NCBI GenBank assembly: GCA_028820505.1
Contig: JAPPIT010000034.1
Coordinates: 89,565-130,612, forward strand
Source of the DNA: Defluviicoccus sp.
GTDB lineage: Bacteria > Pseudomonadota > Alphaproteobacteria > MPNO01
Direction: 5' to 3'
DNA: 41,048 nucleotides
The notes under the pieces were generated by a model. It had not been told where the DNA came from, made no database searches, and saw only the letters and a program-made list of their open reading frames with translations. Position 1 is the stretch's first letter. Each line of letters starts with the position of its first letter. The position numbers and the translations under genes are program-made. Below, piece by piece: positions 32,834 to 40,445 of this stretch.

Positions 32834-33802
32834 CTACTGCGCCGCGATGCCCGCCCCGGCTTCCGCCCCCATCGCGCCCGCTTCTTCGAGGGCCGCGCGT
32901 AGCGCCTCGCGGTCGTCCTCGCCCAGCATTCTGAGCGGCCGTCTGGGCGGGCCCACCGGGCGGCCGAGGATGTCGAGCCCGGTATGGCCCACCCGGATAT
33001 GCGATTTGGCGCAGATCATGTCGCAGATCGGGAACAGCCGGTCCCAGATCGCGCGCGCCTGGGCGACATCGTCCTCGTAGACCGCGGCGCGGAAGAACGC
33101 CATCGCCTCCGCGGGCAGGAAATTGCTCACCACCGGCGCCCAGCCGGTGGCGCCGGCGCTGAACGCCTGGAGGCTCGTCGACTCCCAGCCGGCGATGATC
33201 GCCACGTCGTCGCCGGTCAGCGCGCGGATCCGGCTGATCCGCGTGAGGTCGCCGGTGCTTTCCTTCACGCAGCGCATGTTCTCGTGCCGCGCGAGTTCGG
33301 CGAGAAACTCGGGCGGCATGTCGATGCCGGTGGTCCACGGGTTGTTGTAGACGCAGATCGGCAGGCCGATCGCGTCGGCGACCCGCTCGAAATGCGCCCG
33401 CACCTCGTCCAGCGTCAGCGGCCAGTAGGTCATCGGCAGGATCATCACCCCGTCGCAGCCCACGGCCTCCGCGTGCTGCGACAGCCGCGTGCAGGCGGCC
33501 GTGGTGCGCGCCCCGGTGCCCGCGATCACCGCGATGCGCCCGTCGACATGCCGCGCCGCGACCTCGATGCCGCGCTTCATCTCGTCCTCGGAGAACGAGC
33601 CGTTGCCGCCGGTCGAGCCGAACACGCAGACTCCGTCCACGCGGTTCCCGATCTGGTGGTCGAGCACCCGGCGCAGGCCGTCCTCGTCGATCGCTTCGCC
33701 GTCGTCTTCGAGCGGCGTCGGAACGAAGGTGAAAACGCGGGACCAGAATTCGTGCTTCGCGACCATGTGTCCCTCGTCGAAGTTGTGGGGACGGTCGGTC
33801 AT
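32834..33802 (-). CDS. DapA-family (dihydrodipicolinate synthase/N-acetylneuraminate lyase) aldolase or dehydratase
   Basis: A 322-residue class I TIM-barrel lyase. The Schiff-base Lys is K180 (RCVKEST) and the partner Tyr is Y152 (CVYNNPWTTG). The usual GxTGE substrate loop reads GSTGGNGSF (about 62-70), with the Glu absent. The context and the altered loop argue against biosynthetic DapA and for a catabolic aldolase/dehydratase of a keto acid. The start at 33802 or an ATG 12 codons later (33766) are both possible. It diverges from the NMT1-like gene over 95 bp. Confidence 0.88.
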   Translation of the reverse strand: MTDRPHNFDEGHMVAKHEFWSRVFTFVPTPLEDDGEAIDEDGLRRVLDHQIGNRVDGVCVFGSTGGNGSFSEDEMKRGIEVAARHVDGRIAVIAGTGARTTAACTRLSQHAEAVGCDGVMILPMTYWPLTLDEVRAHFERVADAIGLPICVYNNPWTTGIDMPPEFLAELARHENMRCVKESTGDLTRISRIRALTGDDVAIIAGWESTSLQAFSAGATGWAPVVSNFLPAEAMAFFRAAVYEDDVAQARAIWDRLFPICDMICAKSHIRVGHTGLDILGRPVGPPRRPLRMLGEDDREALRAALEEAGAMGAEAGAGIAAQ

Positions 33803-33897
33803 CTTATGCCCCGATCCCGCGCGGCGACAACAAAACGATGGACGGCGCGGGCGGGGCGGGCTAGCAGGGGCGCGACCGCCCCGAAAGGACCCCGCCC

Positions 33898-34785
33898 ATG
33901 ACCCGGATCGACATCCAGTTCTCCCTGTTCTCCGCCTTCTACTCGCCGCTGATCGCGACGATGGCGGGCGGGTTCCTCGCCGAGGAGGGGCTGGAGGCCG
34001 AATGGTCGGTCTCGCAACCCGGGGTATCCGCGATCGCGGCGCTCAAGGACGGCACCGCCCACGTGGTGCAGTCGGCGCTGAGCCAGGCGTTCGGGCCGCT
34101 GTCGCGGGGCGAGGACCCGGGCGTCGTCCACTTCGCCCAGATCAACGAGATGGACGGCTTCTTCCTCACCGCGCGCGAGCCCGATGCCGATTTCGACTGG
34201 CGCCGGCTCGAAGGCGCCCCGGTCGTGCTGTTCGGCGGCGGCCAGCCGCTCGCCATGTTCAAATACGCCTGCCACAAGGCGGGCATCGACTACGACCGGA
34301 TCGAGGCGATCCATCCCGGCGGCGCCGCCGACATCGACCGCGCCTTCCGCGACGGCGAGGGCGCCTACGTGCAGCAGCAGGGGCCGTTCCCGCAGCAGCT
34401 CGAAGCCGACGGGGTCGGCCATGTCGTGGCCGAGGTCGGAAGGCAGGTCGGGCTGTGCGGCTTCTCCAGCCTGTGCGCCCGGCCCGACTGGCTCGAAACC
34501 GACATGGCGCGCGCGTTCGTCCGCGCCTACCGCAAGGCGCGCCGGTGGCTGAACGAGACGCCGGCGGCCGAGGTCGCGCGCGCCGAGAAGTCGTACTTCC
34601 CCGACATCGACCTCGCGGTCCTCGAACGCTGCATCGCGAGCTATCAAGGGCTCGGCTGCTGGTCGCCCCATATCGAGATCACCCGCGAGGCGTTCGAGGC
34701 GACGCTCGACATCTTCGCCTATAACGGATTGATCCAGGAACGCTTCCCCTACGACCTCGCCTGCGCCCCGCCGCCGGCGGGGTAG
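33898..34785 (+). CDS. NMT1/SsuA-like substrate-binding-type protein without signal peptide
   Basis: A 295-residue protein with the periplasmic-binding-protein type II fold of the NMT1/THI5/SsuA group (FSAFYSPLIATMAGGFLAEEGLEAEWS, then GVSAIAALKDGTAHVVQSALSQ). The N-terminus starts directly with MTRIDIQFSLFSAFYSP, so no Sec or lipoprotein signal is present. No ABC permease or ATPase gene is adjacent. It could be a cytoplasmic enzyme or sensor of the THI5-like fold rather than a transport receptor. ATG 33898 follows GAAAGGACCCC. Confidence 0.82.
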   Translation: MTRIDIQFSLFSAFYSPLIATMAGGFLAEEGLEAEWSVSQPGVSAIAALKDGTAHVVQSALSQAFGPLSRGEDPGVVHFAQINEMDGFFLTAREPDADFDWRRLEGAPVVLFGGGQPLAMFKYACHKAGIDYDRIEAIHPGGAADIDRAFRDGEGAYVQQQGPFPQQLEADGVGHVVAEVGRQVGLCGFSSLCARPDWLETDMARAFVRAYRKARRWLNETPAAEVARAEKSYFPDIDLAVLERCIASYQGLGCWSPHIEITREAFEATLDIFAYNGLIQERFPYDLACAPPPAG

Positions 34786-34831
34786 GGGGAAGCCGGTTCG
34801 GTCGGAGGCGTTCCTTCCGCTTTGCCCCTCA

Positions 34832-34929
34832 CGTCATGGTCGGCGGAGGCCGACCATCCACGTTTTGTTTTTGTTTCCTCCTCGATCACAGAAAAACTCG
34901 TGGATGCTCGGCCTTCGCCGAGCATGACG
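34832..34929. repeat. Inverted pair of 31-bp palindromic repeats (REP doublet)
   Basis: Copy 1 (34832-34862) folds ATGGTCGGC-ggag-GCCGACCAT. Copy 2 (34899-34929, opposite strand) folds ATGCTCGGC-cttc-GCCGAGCAT. The 31-bp units differ at three places; two of them form a base-pair swap (G:C to C:G) in the stem. The 36-bp spacer is AT-rich. The pair fills the gap between the NMT1-like and DUF3891 genes. Confidence 0.8.
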
Positions 34930-35040
34930 AAAAGAGGAGTCATGCCGCCAGGGCTCCCGAAACCCCTCCGTTGATGCCAAGCCGCTCCGTTTCCGCTTAA
35001 ATGCGCGGCATCCGTCGCATTCCGGAGGAGGGACGAGGCG

Positions 35041-35883
35041 ATGATGATCCAGACCGCGCCGCCGGGCGAGGCGCATTTCCTCTGCTCGATGCGTGAGCAC
35101 AACGCGCTCTGCGGGCAGTTCGTACGCGCCTTCGGCAACGACGCGTTCGAGCGCTGCGAGCCGCACGAGGAGATGGTTTACGTGGTGAGCCACCACGATT
35201 ACGGCTGGGACGATTTCGACGGCGACCCGGTGCTCGACGACCGCACCGGCCTGCCCTGCGGCGTCGGCAACGCGCCGGTGCCGGGCGGGACCGAGACGGG
35301 AAGGCGGTCGGCCGACGTCAACGAGGCCCGCCACCTCTATTGCGGGCTGATCTCCTCGATGCACTCCTGGGGGCTCTACCACGCGCGCTACGGCTATTCC
35401 GAGTTCTGCGTGCGTCCCGGCGGGTCGACCTCGATCCCGGTCGGGCCCGCCGACCGCGAGGAGGTCGACAGGATGTTGTCGGGCGAGATCGCGCGCCAGG
35501 AACGGATCAGGGAAACGCTCGCCGTCGACCCGGAGACCGCCGCGTGGGTCGAGGAGGCGCATATCGTCCAGAACTACAAGCAGCTCCAGTTCTTCGACAC
35601 GCTGGCGCTCTATTTCAACCTGCGCCACGAGACCGATCGGGGGGTCGAGACCTTCACCTGCGTGCCGAGGGACGCGGAGACCGACGCCGAGGTGACGGTG
35701 ACGCCCAAGGGGGGCGGGGTCTACGCGCTCGACCCGTTCCCGTTCGCGGGCGACCGGCTTGAGACCGTGTGCGCCGGGCGCTATCTCGCCGCCTACGCCG
35801 AGGGCGGGGCGCCGGACGACCTCGCCGCCGCGCTCGCCGGCCTGCCGACCGAGATGCAGACCTACACCCTCGTGAAAGAGTAG
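35041..35883 (+). CDS. DUF3891 family protein
   Basis: A 280-residue cytosolic protein assigned to DUF3891 from SMREHNALCGQFVRAFG at the N-terminus, VVSHHDYGWDDFDGDPVLD with a HHD motif at about 43-45, and the YHARYGY element in the middle. The His/Asp pattern resembles a metal-dependent hydrolase, but no function is established to my knowledge. The ribosome-binding stretch GGAGGAGGGA precedes two adjacent ATGs (35041, 35044). Next comes the DUF1640 gene, 48 bp away. Confidence 0.85.
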   Translation: MMIQTAPPGEAHFLCSMREHNALCGQFVRAFGNDAFERCEPHEEMVYVVSHHDYGWDDFDGDPVLDDRTGLPCGVGNAPVPGGTETGRRSADVNEARHLYCGLISSMHSWGLYHARYGYSEFCVRPGGSTSIPVGPADREEVDRMLSGEIARQERIRETLAVDPETAAWVEEAHIVQNYKQLQFFDTLALYFNLRHETDRGVETFTCVPRDAETDAEVTVTPKGGGVYALDPFPFAGDRLETVCAGRYLAAYAEGGAPDDLAAALAGLPTEMQTYTLVKE

Positions 35884-35931
35884 ATACACGCCAGGGTTGC
35901 ATCGCCGCCCGGTTCCGGCTAGGCTCGGCCG

Positions 35932-36288
35932 ATGGCCGCCGCTTTCGACACCCTGACCGCCGCCCGCCGCATGGAAGAGGCGGGGATGAAGCGCGAGCAG
36001 GCGGAGGCCGTCGCCGAAGCCGTCCGCTCCGCCGCGAAGGCCGATCTCCAGCACTTGGCCACCAAGGCGGATCTGGCGGCAGTCAAGGCGAACATAGCGG
36101 CGCTCAGGGCGGAGCTCAAGGCGGATATCGCCGCGCTCAAGGCGGAGTTCGAAGGGAATCTCGAATCGGGCCTCGCCGGGCTCAGGGCCGAGCTCGTGGA
36201 CCGGATGCAGTCCACCGAACGGCGCATGTACGCCGCCGTCTTCGGCGTCGGCGGGCTGCTGTTCGCCGCGCTCAAGCTGGTTCCCTGA
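35932..36288 (+). CDS. DUF1640 (CCDC90/MCUR1-like) coiled-coil membrane protein, paralog 1
   Basis: A 118-residue protein: an N-terminal AAFDTLTAARRMEEAGMKREQAEAVAEAV signature, an Ala/Lys/Glu heptad coiled coil with repeated ADxAALKAE units (about 40-90), and one C-terminal transmembrane helix (MYAAVFGVGGLLFAALKL). It resembles DUF1640, relatives of mitochondrial CCDC90/MCUR1, whose bacterial role is unknown. The C-terminal 25 residues are nearly identical to those of the tandem paralog at 36399. Confidence 0.85.
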   Translation: MAAAFDTLTAARRMEEAGMKREQAEAVAEAVRSAAKADLQHLATKADLAAVKANIAALRAELKADIAALKAEFEGNLESGLAGLRAELVDRMQSTERRMYAAVFGVGGLLFAALKLVP

Positions 36289-36398
36289 CGCCCATGGGAG
36301 GGTCGATCCGTTCCCGTTCGCCCGCCCGCCGGCCGGTACGCAGGCCCGCGCCTTCCCGAACGGGCGGTCCCGCGATGGCGAAGCGGAGATAGGCCGGA

Positions 36399-36710
36399 AT
36401 GGCCGCTGCTTTCGACACCCTGACCGCCGCCCGCCGCATGGAGGACGCGGGCATGAAGCGCGAGCAGGCCGAGGCCGTCGCCGAAGCCGTCCGCACGGCC
36501 GCGGAATCCGGCCGAGAAGAGTTGGCGACCAAGAGCGACATCAGGGTGCTCAAGGCAGACATGGCTGCGCTGAAGACGGAGCTCAAGGCGGACATCGCCG
36601 CGGTCAGGGTAGAACTCGTGGACCGGATGCAGTCCGGCGAACGGCGCATGTACGCCGCTGTCTTCGGTGTCGGCGGGTTGCTGTTCGCCGCGCTCAAGCT
36701 GGTTCCCTGA
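36399..36710 (+). CDS. DUF1640 coiled-coil membrane protein, paralog 2
   Basis: A 103-residue paralog of 35932-36288, with the same N-terminal signature (one Glu-to-Asp change in MEDAG), a coiled coil shortened by about 15 residues, and the same C-terminal helix ending LLFAALKLVP. The DNA is strongly similar at both ends, so this is a tandem duplication with an in-frame change in coiled-coil length. Ends and anchor are conserved, middle varies. Confidence 0.85.
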   Translation: MAAAFDTLTAARRMEDAGMKREQAEAVAEAVRTAAESGREELATKSDIRVLKADMAALKTELKADIAAVRVELVDRMQSGERRMYAAVFGVGGLLFAALKLVP

Positions 36711-36740
36711 CGCCGGCGCGGAACGGCGTCCCGTTCCCCC

Positions 36741-36862
36741 GTCATTTCGACCGGAACGCCGTCAGGCGTGGAGCGGAGAAATCTGCCACCCCAACGCCGC
36801 GGTCCGGTGCCTGACAGATATCTCCGCTGCGCCGCGCCGCGCGCGGCTCCGGTCGATATGAC
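36741..36862. repeat. 122-bp imperfect palindrome (MITE/REPIN-like)
   Basis: Ends GTCATTTCGACCGGA and TCCGGTCGATATGAC pair with one mismatch. A second inner pair, GCGGAGAAATCTG and (opposite arm) CAGATATCTCCGC, also pairs with one mismatch. No coding frame is convincing. It fills part of the 256-bp gap between DUF1640 paralog 2 and the LLM gene. Confidence 0.7.
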
Positions 36863-36966
36863 GCGCGAGGGGGCGAAGACTCCAACCCGCCCCGCCCGGC
36901 GAATGCATCGGCCGCGCGCGTCTGCTACGCTCGCGCGCAATTCCAACCCGAAAGGCCGATACCGCG

Positions 36967-38214
36967 ATGAAGGTGCTGTGGTTCCACCTGATGCCCTATA
37001 CCGAGCTCCCCGAGGACTTCAAGGAGCGGCATCCCGGGGTCTGGGTCGAGATCGACCCGGCGCTGTTCGATCCCGAGCGCGCGCACGTCATGTACAACGA
37101 CTTCATGGACGAGCTCGAATTCGCCGCCGAGCAGGGGTTCGACGGGATCTGCGTCAACGAGCACCACTCCAACGGCTACGGGCTGATGCCGTCGCCCAAC
37201 CTGATCGCCTCCACCCTCGCCCGGCGCACCAGGGACGCCGCGATCTGCGTCATGGGAAGCTCGGTCGCGCTCTACGACCCGCCGGTCCGGGTCGCCGAGG
37301 AGTTCGCGATGATCGACTGCATATCGGGCGGGCGGCTGATCGCCGGCTTCCCGGTCGGCACGCCGATGGACACCTGCTACGCCTACAGCCGGAACCCCAG
37401 CCTCCTGCGGCCGCGCTATTACGAGGCGATCGACCTGATCACCCGCGCCTGGCGGGAGGAAAAGCCGTTCCCCTATAACGGGCGCTTCAACCGGATGCGC
37501 TATGTCAACCCGTGGCCCCGGCCGGTCCAGAAACCGCGCCCGCCGGTCTGGGTGCCGGGCTCCGGCTCGGTCGAGACCTGGCGCATGTGCTACGAGAACG
37601 ACTTCGTCTACGCCTACCTCTCCTACTGGGGCTACAAGGCGGGGCTCGGCGTGATGAAGGGCTTCTGGGAGGAGATGAAGGCAATGGGGGCCGAGCCCAA
37701 CCCCTATCACGCCGGCTTCCTCCAGGCGGTCGGAGTCGCCGAGAGCCACGCCGAGGCGGTCGACCTGTACGCCAGGCCGGCGAGCTATTTCTACGACCGC
37801 TGCCTCCATCTCGACCCCAAGTTCGCGCGCCCGCCGGGCTACATCTCCGAGGCGACGGTGCGCGCGCGCCTCACCTCGCAGGTCACCATGGCGGCCGACC
37901 AGGCGATCGCCGCGCGCCCGTTCCAGGCGCACACGGACAACGTCCTCGAGCAGGGCCACGTCATCGTCGGCAGCCCCGACGAGGTCGCCGACCAACTGCG
38001 CAAGGTGGCGGTCGACCTCAATGTCGGCCACCTGATGCTGCTGCTCCATTTCGGCAACATGTCGAAGGATCTCACCCGCCATAACACCCGGCTCTTCGCC
38101 GAGAAGGTGCTGCCCCAGATCGCCGATCTGTTCGACGACGAGTGGGAAGACCATTGGTGGCCGAACCCGATGCCGAGCCAGAGCCGCGCGGTGCCGGAGC
38201 CGGTCGCCGTATGA
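36967..38214 (+). CDS. LLM-class (luciferase-like) flavin-dependent oxidoreductase
   Basis: A 415-residue bacterial-luciferase-fold monooxygenase using reduced FMN or F420-type cofactor. VNEHHSNGYGLMPSPNLIASTLARRT is the family signature near residues 58-83, followed by RVAEEFAMIDCISGGRLIAGFPVG and PPVWVPGSGSVETW. The C-terminal part (HVIVGSPDEVADQL, LMLLLHFGNMS) is also typical. The stop overlaps the next ATG by ATGA (38211-38214), so the hydrolase is translationally coupled. Such pairs occur in degradation of sulfur, amine or long-chain compounds; the substrate here is unknown. Confidence 0.92.
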   Translation: MKVLWFHLMPYTELPEDFKERHPGVWVEIDPALFDPERAHVMYNDFMDELEFAAEQGFDGICVNEHHSNGYGLMPSPNLIASTLARRTRDAAICVMGSSVALYDPPVRVAEEFAMIDCISGGRLIAGFPVGTPMDTCYAYSRNPSLLRPRYYEAIDLITRAWREEKPFPYNGRFNRMRYVNPWPRPVQKPRPPVWVPGSGSVETWRMCYENDFVYAYLSYWGYKAGLGVMKGFWEEMKAMGAEPNPYHAGFLQAVGVAESHAEAVDLYARPASYFYDRCLHLDPKFARPPGYISEATVRARLTSQVTMAADQAIAARPFQAHTDNVLEQGHVIVGSPDEVADQLRKVAVDLNVGHLMLLLHFGNMSKDLTRHNTRLFAEKVLPQIADLFDDEWEDHWWPNPMPSQSRAVPEPVAV

Positions 38215-39002
38215 CCGGCCATTCCGAACGCTCCGCCGCGGTCGCCGGCGGGGAATTGCGGGTATGGGAGAAGGGCGAGGGGTCCGGCATCTGCTGGTTC
38301 GCGGGCCTCCCCGGCCTGCCCCGCTGGCTCCCGGTGCTCGACCGGCTGGCGGAGGCGCACCGCGTCGCCGCCCCGTCGCTCCCGGGCGCGCCGGGCGGGC
38401 AGTCCGCCGATCTGCTGGACGAGCATGTCGACTGGTTGCTCGCCGCGCGCGACGCTCACCGGGCGGCGGATACCGAGGGCGGCGCGCTGGTCGGCGCGTC
38501 GTCGGGCGGGGCGCTCGCCGCCGACGTCGCCGCCGTCTGGCCGGAGGCGGTCGGAAGGCTGGTGCTGATCGCGCCGTTCGGCCTGTTCGACGAGGCCGAG
38601 CCGGTCGCCGACGTGTTCGCCCAGCGCCCCGCCGACCGTTCGCCGCTGCTCACCGCGCGGCCCGACGAGTTCGACGCCTGGACCGCGTTCGGCACCGACG
38701 ACGCGGGCGAGGCGATGGAATGGGACATCGCGATGCAGCGCGCGACCAACGCGGCGGCGCGCCTCCTGTGGCCGCTCGGCGACACCAGGCTCGCGACCCG
38801 GCTCGCGCGCATCGCCTGTCCCACGCTCCTGATCTGGGGCGGGGACGACCGGGTGATGCCGCGTTCCTACGCCGCGCGCATCGCGGACGCCATTTCGGGC
38901 CCCGCCAGGGTCGAGATCGTCCCCGGCGCCGGCCACATGGCCGAGTTCGACCGCCCGGGCGCGGTGGCCGGGGCCATCGCGGCGTTCCTGGCGGAGGGGT
39001 AG
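38211..39002 (+). CDS. Alpha/beta hydrolase, coupled to LLM oxidoreductase
   Basis: A 263-residue alpha/beta-hydrolase fold protein. The nucleophile elbow is GASSGG (S97), the acid is in LLIWGGDDRVMP, and the catalytic His is in VPGAGHMAEFDRP. It begins inside the LLM stop codon (ATGA overlap), so the two are made together; the hydrolase could open the ester or lactone product of the flavin enzyme. The N-terminus starts with a short polar stretch before the first strand. Confidence 0.87.
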   Translation: MTGHSERSAAVAGGELRVWEKGEGSGICWFAGLPGLPRWLPVLDRLAEAHRVAAPSLPGAPGGQSADLLDEHVDWLLAARDAHRAADTEGGALVGASSGGALAADVAAVWPEAVGRLVLIAPFGLFDEAEPVADVFAQRPADRSPLLTARPDEFDAWTAFGTDDAGEAMEWDIAMQRATNAAARLLWPLGDTRLATRLARIACPTLLIWGGDDRVMPRSYAARIADAISGPARVEIVPGAGHMAEFDRPGAVAGAIAAFLAEG

Positions 39003-39018
39003 CGCGGGGGCGGCGCGC
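39002..39018 (+). terminator. Possible weak intrinsic terminator
   Basis: GCGCG at 39002-39006 can pair with CGCGC at 39014-39018, followed after a few bases by CTATTTAAAATTT. The stem is short and the T-run is broken, so the call is weak. Confidence 0.25.
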
Positions 39019-39220
39019 CGCTATTTAAAATTTCTCTGTAATTCTTAACAACGTTGCGGTCTATTCAATTCGGTTTAACAGGAATTTCCGCTGGGGAAGC
39101 TTGGCGGACCGAATGTCGTCGAACCGTCCCGCGGACAAGAAAACTCTAATTAAAAACTTTGGAAAAAATCTTAATAATGCTAAACCAAATTAAAGTTCGC
39201 TTAACTAAGGGTCTCTCCGC
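39019..39220 (+). promoter_or_regulatory. AT-rich upstream region of the Fic gene
   Basis: This 200-bp stretch is clearly richer in A and T than the rest of the window (runs such as TATTTAAAATTTC, CTAATTAAAAAC, AAATTAAAG). TTAAC recurs at least three times. No reading frame is credible. It probably contains the promoter, and perhaps nucleoid-protein (H-NS/MvaT-type) silencing sites, but no -35/-10 pair can be fixed by eye. Confidence 0.5.
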
Positions 39221-40381
39221 ATGGATCGGGGTGAGACTGGCCGATACGAAGCGATCGTCGTGGGTGGCGAGACGGTGCGAGCCTTCGTTCCGGCGCCTCT
39301 GCCGCCGGCGCCCTCCCTGGATCTGACGGTTCTGCAGTCGAGTCTTGAGCGAGCCTTGCTCGCTCTCGGCCGCCTGGACAGCCTTTCCACGTTGCTGCCC
39401 GACATCCGCCTCTTCCTCTACACCTATGTCCGCAAGGAGGCTGTCCTTTCCTCGCAGATCGAGGGCACGCAGTCCTCGCTGTCCGATCTTCTGTTGTTCG
39501 AACTGGACGAGGCGCCTGGCGTCCCGCTCGACGACGTCGTGGAGGTCTCGAACTACGTGGCGGCCCTGGAGCACGGGTTGCGTAGGCTGCGCGAGGATTT
39601 CCCACTCTGCAACCGGCTCATCCGCGAGATTCACGAGGTATTGCTCAGCCGAGGCCGTGGCCGCGACAAGGCGCCCGGGGAGTTTCGCCGTTCGCAGAAC
39701 TGGATCGGCGGACCGCGGCCGGGTGTGGCGCGTTTCGTCCCGCCGCCGGTTTCCTCGGTCGCCGATTGCATGTCCGATCTGGAACGCTTTCTGAACGCGA
39801 GCGACGACGGGTTGCCCCTGCTCCTGCGGGCCGGCCTCGCTCATGTCCAGTTCGAGACCGTCCATCCCTTCCTCGACGGCAATGGAAGGGTAGGTCGCCT
39901 CCTGATCGCCCTCATGCTGCATCACGGCGGTGCGTTGCGTGAGCCGCTTCTCTATCTGAGCCTCTTTCTCAAGCAGCATCGGGACGACTACTACGCGTTT
40001 CTCAACGAAGTGCGACACCGGGGCGACTGGGAAGCGTGGCTGGCATTCTTCCTCCACGGGGTGACGGAGACCGCCGAAGGCGCGGTCGAGACCGCACACC
40101 GATTGCTTGCGCTGTTCGGGGAAGATCAGGCACGCATCCAGCGGATGGGCCGCGCGGCGGGATCGGCACTGCGGGTGCACCAGGCGTTGCGAGAGCGTCC
40201 CATTGGAGCGATTCAGGCGCTGGCGAATGGCGCGGGTCTCTCCTTCCCCGCCGCGTCGGCGGGGATGACGGTTCTCGAGAACCTGGGCATCGCCCGTGAA
40301 TTGACGGGCAAGAAGCGGAACCGGCTCTTCGGTTACGACCGATACCTTGCAATTCTCGGCGAGGGGACCGAACCGCTGTAA
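39221..40381 (+). CDS. Fic/DOC family AMP-transferase with N-terminal inhibitory helix
   Basis: A 386-residue Fic protein, predicted to transfer AMP (or another nucleotide part) to hydroxyl side chains of target proteins. The active motif is HPFLDGNGRVGR (H215-R226). The inhibitory motif S77-S-Q-I-E81-G82 matches (S/T)xxxE(G/N), so it is a class II, self-inhibited enzyme. A winged-helix-like domain (about 315-375) follows, as in many two-domain Fic proteins. No obvious separate antitoxin gene is adjacent. The ATG follows a weak AAGG site. Composition appears slightly less GC-rich than neighbours. Confidence 0.93.
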   Translation: MDRGETGRYEAIVVGGETVRAFVPAPLPPAPSLDLTVLQSSLERALLALGRLDSLSTLLPDIRLFLYTYVRKEAVLSSQIEGTQSSLSDLLLFELDEAPGVPLDDVVEVSNYVAALEHGLRRLREDFPLCNRLIREIHEVLLSRGRGRDKAPGEFRRSQNWIGGPRPGVARFVPPPVSSVADCMSDLERFLNASDDGLPLLLRAGLAHVQFETVHPFLDGNGRVGRLLIALMLHHGGALREPLLYLSLFLKQHRDDYYAFLNEVRHRGDWEAWLAFFLHGVTETAEGAVETAHRLLALFGEDQARIQRMGRAAGSALRVHQALRERPIGAIQALANGAGLSFPAASAGMTVLENLGIARELTGKKRNRLFGYDRYLAILGEGTEPL

Positions 40382-40445
40382 GAGTCTCCGTTCCCGCCGC
40401 CCCCGGGGGCTTCGGCCCGCCCCTCCGATCGCCTAACCTCCCCTC

